Source: Oscillospiraceae bacterium (GTDB lineage: Bacteria; Bacillota; Clostridia; Oscillospirales; Ruminococcaceae). From it: DNA of 24,524 nucleotides. Under the pieces are notes generated by a model that was not told where the DNA came from, did no database searches, and saw nothing but the letters and a program-made list of their open reading frames with translations. The translations under genes were made by a program, and so were the position numbers. This document shows, piece after piece, positions 7,673 through 14,240 of the stretch. The stretch spans positions 1-24,524 of the forward strand of contig CAAGBQ010000014.1 in the NCBI GenBank assembly GCA_900768105.1, given 5' to 3'. Every line of letters starts with the position of its first letter. The stretch's first letter is position 1.

Positions 7673-9070
7673 TTATTCCGCCCAGATTTCTTCATTGCTC
7701 GGAATTACCGCATCCTCTATCTTATAGGCAATCTTGGTAACATTCATAAGATGCTTGTAGCTGAGGTTTTCGGAAATGCTGTTGTTTCCCCAAGAGCCGC
7801 AGCCAAGGGACATTGTTGGCGCAAGCCCGTTTGCAAGGGTGTTTCCGCCGGCAGTAGAGCCGCAAGCATTTACGATAAGCCTTGATACCGGCAGCTCGAT
7901 TCCCGCACGCTCGATATGCTTTTCGTTATGCGAATATATAACTGCGGAATGACCCATGCCCTCCATCTCGAGATTTTTCGTTATGTATTCCATGCCTTCG
8001 TCAAAGGTGTTATATCCCATGCAAGCCTCCACCGGGCAAAGTTTTTCCTTACAGAGAAGCTCTTCTTTTCCAACGCTTTTTACCTTTACAAGAATACTTT
8101 TTTTACCCTCGGGGATTTCAATGCCGATGTTTTTTGCGATTTTATATACATCCTGACCCACATTGCAGATATTAAAGGCATATTTGCCCTTTGGAGTAAG
8201 CTGGAAAAGTCCGTTTCTTATCTTTGCGGCGGTTTCTCCGTCACGCACAACATATGCTCCCGCTTTATCGAAGGCGGCAAGAACCTCCTCCTCGTCCTTA
8301 AGCGGAAAAGCGATAAACTGTTCGCCCGTGCAGGGCAAACCGTTATCACGGCAGCGGCTGTTTACAGTTTCCTTCGCTATATATTCATAGTCCTCTTGGC
8401 AATCCTCGTCGATGATAACCTGAACATTTCCCTGACCGACGCCATAGGAGGGTCTTCCGCTGGAGTATGCCGCCTTTACCATTGCGGGACCGCCGGTTGC
8501 AACAACAACATCGGCTTTTTGCATAAGAGCGTTTGTGCTCTCCATAGAAGGCTCCTCGATTACTATAAACAAATCCTCCGGCTCGCCGGCAGCCTTTAAT
8601 GCCTCACGCACAAGGTTTACCGCCTTTACGGAAACATTTTTTGTTCTCGGATGTACGGAAAAAATGATAGAATCCCGGCATTTAAGCGCATACATACCGT
8701 TTCCGCCGACGGTTGAGGTGGGGTTTGTACTTGGAATAAGGCAGCCGATTATGCCTATTGGCTTTGCAACATCGGCAATATGCAGCTCCTCATCATAACC
8801 GATAATCCCAACGGTTTTTTTGTCCTTTAAGAACTGATAGGCAACGCTTGTGCTGTTTTTCATTTTTCCGATTTTATCGGCTGCGTTTCCAAGACCGCCT
8901 TCCTCAACCGCTTCCGCAGCAAGCTCCTCGGCGTGGTCGTAAATAGTCTTTCCGCAGATGCGGACAAGCCTGTCTACCTGCTTCTGGTTGTAATTTCTTA
9001 TTTTTTTCTGGGCGGCTTTTGAACGGGCAACAAGCTCGTCAACATATTTTTGTGCTGCTTCGATTTCCAT
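7673..9070 (-). CDS. CoA-acylating aldehyde dehydrogenase
   Basis: A 465-residue enzyme of the acylating aldehyde dehydrogenase family (relatives: AdhE N-terminal domain, EutE, PduP, SauS). It oxidises an aldehyde with NAD and CoA to an acyl-CoA. The catalytic Cys is C247, in DNGLPCTGEQ, equivalent to the ICASEQ motif of AdhE. The cofactor region includes PIGIIGCLIPSTNPTST and ATGGPAMVKAAYSSG, and the C-terminal part has the Gly-rich SLGCGSWGNNS. The N-terminus is an ordinary amphipathic helix, and no microcompartment shell genes are present, so it is probably free in the cytosol. A clear GGGGAG ribosome site precedes the ATG at 9070. Its place between kinase and Ptb genes argues for the route aldehyde to acyl-CoA to acyl-phosphate to acid plus ATP. 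The substrate is unproved; acetaldehyde or a sulfo-aldehyde are both possible. Confidence 0.9.
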   Translation of the reverse strand: MEIEAAQKYVDELVARSKAAQKKIRNYNQKQVDRLVRICGKTIYDHAEELAAEAVEEGGLGNAADKIGKMKNSTSVAYQFLKDKKTVGIIGYDEELHIADVAKPIGIIGCLIPSTNPTSTVGGNGMYALKCRDSIIFSVHPRTKNVSVKAVNLVREALKAAGEPEDLFIVIEEPSMESTNALMQKADVVVATGGPAMVKAAYSSGRPSYGVGQGNVQVIIDEDCQEDYEYIAKETVNSRCRDNGLPCTGEQFIAFPLKDEEEVLAAFDKAGAYVVRDGETAAKIRNGLFQLTPKGKYAFNICNVGQDVYKIAKNIGIEIPEGKKSILVKVKSVGKEELLCKEKLCPVEACMGYNTFDEGMEYITKNLEMEGMGHSAVIYSHNEKHIERAGIELPVSRLIVNACGSTAGGNTLANGLAPTMSLGCGSWGNNSISENLSYKHLMNVTKIAYKIEDAVIPSNEEIWAE

Positions 9071-9107
9071 TGTTTTGCTCCCCTTTAATAAAATTTATTT
9101 TGACTTT

Positions 9108-10187
9108 TCAGTCAAGAATAATCGGTTTTATTTCTCCCCGGAGCACACGCAGTGCTCCAAGAGCAAGTGCTTCACATTCAAACTCGCCCGGAATAAGCTT
9201 TATCGGCGCAAATTTGTGCACATATTCGGCAATCATATCCGTCATACGCTTTGAATAGGCTATGCCGCCGGTGATTATGATTTCGTCAACCTCTCCGCAA
9301 AGAGAAGCGCAGCATGCGCCTATCTCCTTTGCAATCTGAAGAGCCATTGCACGGAACACAAGGGCTGCCTTTTCGTCGCCGTCATCTATCATCTGCTCCA
9401 CTTTACGCATATCGTTTGTTCCAAGGTAGCCCATAACTCCGCCTTTTCCTCTTACAAGCTTCATAACCTCTTCTTTTGTTCTTCCGCTGTAACAAAGGTC
9501 GATAAGCTGACCGTTCGGAACCCCGCCTGCACGCTCCGGAGTAAAGGGACCGTCGCCATAGCCGACATCGTTTACATCTATTACCCTTCCCTTTCTGTGT
9601 GCGCCGACGGAAATTCCCGCTCCGAGGTGGGCAACAACAAAATTGCAGTCCTCATATTCTTTTCCAAGCTCCTTTGCCGCAACACGGGCAACCGCCTTTT
9701 GATTAAGCGGATGAAATCTTCCAAGTCTTTCTATATACGGAGTTCCCGAAAGGCAGGCTTCGGGCAGCTTTTCGTCAACGGAGGTTGGGTCTGTTACATA
9801 GATAGGCACCTTTTTTTCTCCCAAAAGCCTGTATGCCACCGGAAGTATAAGGGGGATTCCGTGAACCATGGGTTTTTCCGGTTGATAGAGGGCAAGCATA
9901 CGGTTTTTTAGATTTTCGTCAACAAAATATGTTCCGCTTTGTTTTGCCTCCTTTATGTATGCTCCGCGTACCGCAAAGGCATCTATATCCTCAATTTTCA
10001 CGCCTATCTCATCCAGCCAGCTGCGTATCATACCGGAGCGGTATTCTACTTGGAGAGCACTTGTGTTATACTGTGCCATTTCGTCCGGAGAATGGCGCAA
10101 AGTTTTTTCCGCAAAGGTTTTTTCGCCCTCATATACCGCAACCTTTGTGGAAGTTCCTCCCAAATTTAATACCAAAATTCTCTCCAT
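9108..10187 (-). CDS. buk: Butyrate kinase-family acyl kinase
   Basis: A 359-residue member of the acetate/butyrate kinase (ASKHA) family that makes ATP from an acyl-phosphate and ADP. The middle shows the family core HLGAGISVGAHRKGRVIDVND followed by GPFTPERAGGVP, and the C-terminal part has ITGGIAYS. The N-terminal phosphate motif is N8-L-G-G-T-S, whereas the usual family pattern is N-x-G-S-[ST]-S, so the Ser is replaced by Gly; this may relate to an unusual acyl substrate. The ATG at 10187 follows AAGGAGAT. It is the first gene of its operon, 37 bp ahead of the aldehyde dehydrogenase, and diverges from the PucR-type regulator gene. The gene symbol marks family membership, not a proven butyrate role. 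Confidence 0.88.
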   Translation of the reverse strand: MERILVLNLGGTSTKVAVYEGEKTFAEKTLRHSPDEMAQYNTSALQVEYRSGMIRSWLDEIGVKIEDIDAFAVRGAYIKEAKQSGTYFVDENLKNRMLALYQPEKPMVHGIPLILPVAYRLLGEKKVPIYVTDPTSVDEKLPEACLSGTPYIERLGRFHPLNQKAVARVAAKELGKEYEDCNFVVAHLGAGISVGAHRKGRVIDVNDVGYGDGPFTPERAGGVPNGQLIDLCYSGRTKEEVMKLVRGKGGVMGYLGTNDMRKVEQMIDDGDEKAALVFRAMALQIAKEIGACCASLCGEVDEIIITGGIAYSKRMTDMIAEYVHKFAPIKLIPGEFECEALALGALRVLRGEIKPIILD

Positions 10188-10212
10188 TTTTTATCTCCTT
10201 TTTTCTTGAATT

Positions 10213-10232
10213 TATATGTGCCATATATTATA
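10213..10232 (-). promoter_or_regulatory. Promoter -10 box and overlapping palindrome of the kinase operon
   Basis: On the minus strand a TATAAT box (10227-10232) stands about 40 bp before the kinase ATG. No good -35 is visible, which would fit activator dependence. The palindrome TATATG-TGC-CATATA covers 10213-10227, at the expected transcription start. Part of it, ATGTGCCATATA (10216-10227), recurs with one change upstream of the TauE-type gene. Confidence 0.5.
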
Positions 10233-10284
10233 ATTTAGGTGTAAGGGCTTATATCAGCTTAAAAATATTATATCATCGCTTATT

Positions 10285-10314
10285 TTGTTATTCATTGTTG
10301 TAAGTTCCAATAAT
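10285..10314 (+). promoter_or_regulatory. Probable promoter of the PucR-type regulator gene
   Basis: A -35-like TTGTTA at 10285-10290 and a -10-like AATAAT at 10309-10314 are separated by 18 bp. The leader then contains an 8-bp inverted repeat (GTTTTTTC at 10323-10330, GAAAAAAC at 10338-10345) and a strong AAGGAGG ribosome site just before the ATG at 10368. The boxes are only moderate matches. Confidence 0.35.
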
Positions 10315-10367
10315 GAAAGCTTGTTTTTTCCTTTTGTGAAAAAACTTAATTCTTTTAAGGAGGAAAT

Positions 10368-11948
10368 ATGAATACAAACATAGAAACGCTTTGCAAATAC
10401 CTGAAAAACTATTCTCCGTATGCCCTATGCGAAGAGCAATCGTTATTTTATGACGGATTTTGCCTGTATTCCGATGCAAGCGAAAGCAGAAAAGAAAAGC
10501 TGATATATATTGCAAAGTATTCTTCGATAATCCGACGCCTTTCTCTGCCAAGCGCAGTATGTTATATATGTATAAATGATACCCAAGAGGAAATAACGGA
10601 GCCTCCCATTCCCATAGTTCCTTTTATAATTCTTAATACCGACGCTTCCGCATCGGAAATATTTAATCTTCTTTTGGAGGCTTTTTTTCAAAGATACCGC
10701 AGAGAGGAAGCTTTTAAGGAAAACCTTTTGGACCTTCTTGCAAGCGGCGCAAACATAACGACAATTCTTCAGGAGGCAACAAAGGAATATCAAAACCCGT
10801 TTATCGTTTTTGACAGCAACTTTTCTCTTGTTGCCCACTCTGTGCCCGCCTCCCTCTCCTTACCGGAGGCGCAGCATGTTGTAAGCAACCATTACGCAAA
10901 TGTTGATGTTTTGCAAAAGCTTGCGGACGACGGCGTTATGGATATGCTTCAGCACAATTCCCGCCCAACGCTTATAAAGCTTCCGAACGGATACGAAAAG
11001 CTTGTGATGAACATATTCGACAATCACGAATGCGTCGGCATGATAGGCTTTTACAGCTACATACGCCCTTTTGAAATATCCGACTATTCCATGGTTTCTT
11101 TTGTGGCAAAGGTTGTCGGCAGCTATTTTCACAGAAACGGATACAGCTCCTCAACATGGACGCCGTACGACTATATTTTTAACTATCTTCTTACAAATGA
11201 CGGTGTCCCTTCTTCAAAGGTCATAAATGACCTTGGGGTAAGCTTTCCCCCACAGATGCGGCTTATGTCCATAAGCTTTTCAAATCCCGCTCAGATGCAG
11301 GATGTTCCCCTTAAATTTATCGAAAGCTCGATAACAAAAATGCTTCCAAAAAGCCGGAGCTACTTTTATGCGCAAAGCGTTCTTGTTCTTTGCAAGGCGC
11401 AGCTTTTTGAGGCGGAAGCAAACGAAAGCTTTTTTACTCAGCTTGACGCTTTTCTCAGCAAATATCATCTTTTTGCCGGGATAAGCAACTCCTTTTCAAA
11501 GCTCGGCGATTTTCACAAGGCGTATGAGGAGGTAACCTCTGCCGTTGCGATAGGTCCCGTTCTTCCCTATAAGCACCCATATTTTTTCTATGTGGATTAC
11601 ACTGTTCCGCATATGCTTCAAATTTTGAACAAATCCGGCGATATTGAGCGTTTTTATCATCCCTCCTTTACGGCTCTTATGGAGTATGACAAAAAATATA
11701 ACACTCAGTATACCGAATGTCTTATGGTGTATTTGAAATACAACGGAAATATGGCGGAATGTGCAAATTATTTTTCCATACACTACAACTCAATCAAATA
11801 CAGAATGAAGGTTATACAGGATGTATGCGGAATTGATTTGCACGATATAAATACTTTTATCCATCTCTACCTTTCCTATCTTATCTACACCCTTTACGGC
11901 AAAAAGTTTGAAGCCGATGAAAAAACTCCTCACGAAGAAAAACAATAA
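10368..11948 (+). CDS. PucR/CdaR-type transcriptional regulator
   Basis: A 526-residue regulator. The C-terminus (about 450-495) is the PucR-type helix-turn-helix: ECLMVYLKYNGNMAECANYF, then SIHYNSIKYRMKVIQDVCGIDL, matching the family pattern in which a GN..EAA segment precedes an HRNTLRYR helix. The upstream part is a long sensory region with a GAF/PAS-like middle (IVFDSNFSLVAHSVP, MIGFYSYIRPFEISDY). Relatives usually activate nearby catabolic genes in response to the pathway substrate. The gene stands alone on the plus strand, divergent from the kinase operon and inside the catabolic locus, so it is the best candidate for the pathway regulator. A bidirectional terminator follows. Confidence 0.85.
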   Translation: MNTNIETLCKYLKNYSPYALCEEQSLFYDGFCLYSDASESRKEKLIYIAKYSSIIRRLSLPSAVCYICINDTQEEITEPPIPIVPFIILNTDASASEIFNLLLEAFFQRYRREEAFKENLLDLLASGANITTILQEATKEYQNPFIVFDSNFSLVAHSVPASLSLPEAQHVVSNHYANVDVLQKLADDGVMDMLQHNSRPTLIKLPNGYEKLVMNIFDNHECVGMIGFYSYIRPFEISDYSMVSFVAKVVGSYFHRNGYSSSTWTPYDYIFNYLLTNDGVPSSKVINDLGVSFPPQMRLMSISFSNPAQMQDVPLKFIESSITKMLPKSRSYFYAQSVLVLCKAQLFEAEANESFFTQLDAFLSKYHLFAGISNSFSKLGDFHKAYEEVTSAVAIGPVLPYKHPYFFYVDYTVPHMLQILNKSGDIERFYHPSFTALMEYDKKYNTQYTECLMVYLKYNGNMAECANYFSIHYNSIKYRMKVIQDVCGIDLHDINTFIHLYLSYLIYTLYGKKFEADEKTPHEEKQ

Positions 11949-11952
11949 GAAT

Positions 11953-11989
11953 AAAAAAATAAGTCCGGCATCACCGGGCTTATTTTTTT
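11953..11989. terminator. Bidirectional terminator between the PucR-type gene and the reductase gene
   Basis: The stem AATAAGTCCGG pairs with CCGGGCTTATT (one T-G pair) around CATCA, flanked by A7 on one side and T7 on the other. It serves the convergent genes on both strands. Confidence 0.85.
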
Positions 11990-12006
11990 ATTCTTTTGCT
12001 TGCCGC

Positions 12007-12891
12007 TTATTTTTCTTTAAGCGGGGCGTAAACCTGCTTGAAATATTTATAAAGAACGGAGTCATCCTCCTTTGCATAGCCCCAGCTTACGGCATTTTCA
12101 TACTGCATAAGCACCGTATTTGCAATAAGCGGAGTAATGCCTGCGCTTTTTGCAAGGGCAACGCCGCAGTAATTATCCTTACGGATAAGCTCGTTTGTTG
12201 CGGTAGGCTCGTCAAACTTATTGATTGCGATGCGGTATGCGGTTTCCTTAAAAAGCCCGCAATTGGTTGCCGCTGCGCTGTTGGAAACTATGTCGTAGAA
12301 CTTCATCTTATCCACGCCGACATTATCCGCAACAGCCATTACCTCGCATATGCAGGCGTTGATTACCGCATACATTGTGTTATTGAGGAGCTTTAGCTTG
12401 TTGCTTGCGCCTATGTCGCCGACACGCTCGACCTTTTTTGCAAATGTAAGCAAAATCGGTTCCATTTCCTTTATTGCTTCTGCATTTCCGCCGGCGGGAA
12501 TTACCCATTCGCCGACGGCAATCGGTTTTCCGAGAATTGAGGATTCGCAGAAAACCGCTCCGGTATCCTTATATATATCGGAGATTTTTTCCGATATATC
12601 GGGGGTTGTGGTGCTGGTTTCAAGAATTATATGGTCTTTTCCCACAAAGGGGGCTATCTCCGTTGCCACTGCTATGGAAATTTTGGGGCTTGCAAGGCTT
12701 ACGATAATGCGGTTTACGGTTTTTGCAAGCTCAACATTGTTTTCAAGAACGGTTGCACCGGCTTTTTTACAATATTCCTGAGAATAGCTGTCCGGGTCGG
12801 AAACATAAACATCGTATCCCCCTGCAACCATGTGGTCCACCATGAGCTTTCCCATGATACCCGCACCGATAAGTCCTACTTTTTCTTTCAT
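12007..12891 (-). CDS. NAD(P)-dependent dehydrogenase of the 3-hydroxyisobutyrate dehydrogenase family
   Basis: A 294-residue beta-hydroxyacid dehydrogenase. The Rossmann fingerprint GLIGAGIMG is at residues 6-14. The catalytic Lys is probably K167 in KLLNN, followed by the helical C-terminal domain. The usual substrate loop (DAPVSGG in 3-HIBDH) reads ESSILGKP, so the substrate differs from hydroxyisobutyrate. The family includes succinic semialdehyde and glyoxylate reductases and sulfolactaldehyde reductases, so reduction of a (sulfo)aldehyde fits the locus. A GTG at 12900 would add three residues; the ATG at 12891 is preferred, though no strong ribosome site marks either. It lies downstream of the TauE-type exporter gene, with a hairpin in the gap. 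I infer that it regenerates NAD by reducing part of the aldehyde, but direction and substrate are not shown. Confidence 0.85.
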   Translation of the reverse strand: MKEKVGLIGAGIMGKLMVDHMVAGGYDVYVSDPDSYSQEYCKKAGATVLENNVELAKTVNRIIVSLASPKISIAVATEIAPFVGKDHIILETSTTTPDISEKISDIYKDTGAVFCESSILGKPIAVGEWVIPAGGNAEAIKEMEPILLTFAKKVERVGDIGASNKLKLLNNTMYAVINACICEVMAVADNVGVDKMKFYDIVSNSAAATNCGLFKETAYRIAINKFDEPTATNELIRKDNYCGVALAKSAGITPLIANTVLMQYENAVSWGYAKEDDSVLYKYFKQVYAPLKEK

Positions 12892-12923
12892 CGCTGTCAC
12901 TCACTTTCTTATAGTTTTATACC

Positions 12924-12957
12924 AAAATACCCTCCCCATATATGAGAAGGATATTTT
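12924..12957 (-). promoter_or_regulatory. 14-bp RNA hairpin between the exporter and reductase genes
   Basis: Read as minus-strand RNA, 12957-12944 pairs with 12937-12924 along 14 positions, counting G-U pairs, around an AUAUAU loop. On the plus strand the same positions would be A-C mismatches, so the structure is specific to minus-strand RNA. Its 3' side ends in only UUUU, so it may be a weak terminator, a processing site or a stabiliser that sets reductase levels relative to the exporter. Confidence 0.5.
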
Positions 12958-12982
12958 AGAGAGCATATATTTGTTATTGCAA

Positions 12983-13789
12983 TTATGCGGCAATAACTGC
13001 AAGAAGCGCGCGAATAAACATATCTCCGCCAACAACAAGGAGGCAGACATATACGCATTTGAGGAAGAGTTCGCGGTTGATTTTCTTATGGAACAGATGT
13101 CCGAGGAAGAAGCCGACTGCTGCCATCGGTACACCGATTGCAAGAGCACTCCAAAGGATAGGAGTATCATATCTTCCGGAAGTGAACTGTGCAACCATAT
13201 TGAAGCAGGTATTCATAAGAATCCATACCCAGGTCATAGTCGCACGGAATGCACCTTTATCCTTTACGGAATAGATGGTGTAAACGGTGATCAGAGGTCC
13301 GCCGATGTTAAATGCGCCATGTACACAACCGCCGAGAAGCAGGCAACCATAGCGGAAAATCTTCATTGCGGTGCTATCCGGGTTGACGGTTTCTTCGGTC
13401 TGCTCCTGATTTTTCTTTCTGGGGTCTCTTATAAATGCGTTGTAGCAGTTTTTAAGAGCAATTGCGGTAACAATAAATCCGATTGCTACTTTGGCATAGG
13501 TTGCGGGGATTTTTGCAAAGAGGATATTACCGACAAGCATACCCGGTGCCATAAGGATACAAATCTTAAGAAGGTCTTTCCAGGATACCTCCTTGAAGCA
13601 TTTAATGCCAAGGACATAGAGCATCGGCATTGTTACAAGCGTACCATAAGGAACGCCGACATCGGTGCCCAAAAGTCCGGTAACCACGGGAGCAGCGATA
13701 ACGGTTGCTCCAAAACCGGTACAGCCCTGGACAAAGTGAGAAAAAATCTCCATAAGACCTACAAGAATGTAGCTAAAGTCAAAAGTCAT
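12983..13789 (-). CDS. TauE/SafE-family sulfite/anion exporter-like membrane protein
   Basis: A 268-residue, strongly hydrophobic protein with about eight predicted membrane segments in two half-repeats. It has the family-type segments FVQGCTGFGATVIAAPVV near the start and GGCVHGAFNIGGPLITVY in the second half. TauE/SafE proteins export sulfite, sulfoacetate or other organic anions formed during sulfonate breakdown. The frame is open to 13984, but the ATG at 13789 gives the family's normal length and avoids a charged extension unlike a membrane protein start. An AGAAAGGG ribosome site lies somewhat far upstream. It is cut off from the glycyl radical operon by a terminator and 450 bp of non-coding DNA, so it probably has its own promoter. 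Its presence is a main reason to suspect a sulfonate substrate. Confidence 0.85.
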   Translation of the reverse strand: MTFDFSYILVGLMEIFSHFVQGCTGFGATVIAAPVVTGLLGTDVGVPYGTLVTMPMLYVLGIKCFKEVSWKDLLKICILMAPGMLVGNILFAKIPATYAKVAIGFIVTAIALKNCYNAFIRDPRKKNQEQTEETVNPDSTAMKIFRYGCLLLGGCVHGAFNIGGPLITVYTIYSVKDKGAFRATMTWVWILMNTCFNMVAQFTSGRYDTPILWSALAIGVPMAAVGFFLGHLFHKKINRELFLKCVYVCLLVVGGDMFIRALLAVIAA

Positions 13790-14191
13790 TTGGATTCCAA
13801 CCCTTTCTTTTCTATTTTCACCTCGGGAGATTCTTTTCACCTTGATAATCCAAAACAAAAGAGGGCTGCGCGCATTATTTCCTTTTTGTTTTTCCTTATC
13901 AAAGCAAAAGCTTGTCCTTTGGCTGACGAGAACCTTTTCCTCATCGGTTATAATTATAAAAAACGGCCGTATGAAAAGCATCATCTATCATGCTAAATCT
14001 ACATGCGTTTTTTTTCAAGAAGTACACAGTATTTTTTGTTGTTTCGTTATATTGCACATTATTTTAAGCTTTTTTTGTGCATTGTACACAAAACGCATTT
14101 TGAGGTTATCCTATTTGCCCGCTTTGAAACGCTGCTTTTGGCGAACAAAATCGTATTGTGACTTTTGCGACGGTATTTTTTCGCAAAAAAC
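13790..14191 (-). promoter_or_regulatory. Structured non-coding region upstream of the TauE-type gene
   Basis: This gap holds no convincing gene. It contains an inverted repeat TTTTGTG-N7-CACAAAA (14073-14093), a 9-bp pair ATGCGTTTT (14002-14010) and AAAACGCAT (14090-14098) enclosing about 80 nt, and the minus-strand element ATGTGCAATATA (14059-14048), matching the kinase promoter element in 11 of 12 positions. A minus-strand TATAAT lies near the middle, but no matching -35 is clear. I read it as a promoter and leader region with operator sites. A riboswitch-type leader cannot be excluded. Confidence 0.5.
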
Positions 14192-14221
14192 AAAAAAGCG
14201 GCAAAAATTCGCCGCTTTTTT
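14192..14221 (-). terminator. Terminator after the glycyl radical enzyme gene
   Basis: GCGGC (14198-14202) pairs with GCCGC (14211-14215), extended by A6 and T6 tracts on either side, just 19 bp beyond the glycyl radical enzyme stop. It is symmetric enough to act in both directions. Confidence 0.8.
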
Positions 14222-14240
14222 GCTCTCTTGGGGCATATCG

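Noticed and set aside
13837..13944. 35-codon minus-strand ORF in the TauE leader, considered as a leader peptide
   Set aside because: No ribosome site precedes its ATG and the sequence has no regulatory codon run. Probably chance.
12830..13996. 388-residue plus-strand frame opposite the TauE-type gene
   Set aside because: It crosses the gap between two real minus-strand genes, includes the hairpin region and has a Cys/Lys/Asn-rich composition unlike a folded protein. The opposite strand has clear membrane-protein features.
14163..14188. Hairpin TTTTGCGA/TCGCAAAA considered as a second GRE terminator
   Set aside because: The stem is followed by A-rich rather than T-rich sequence on both strands. 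The true terminator lies next to it at 14192-14221.
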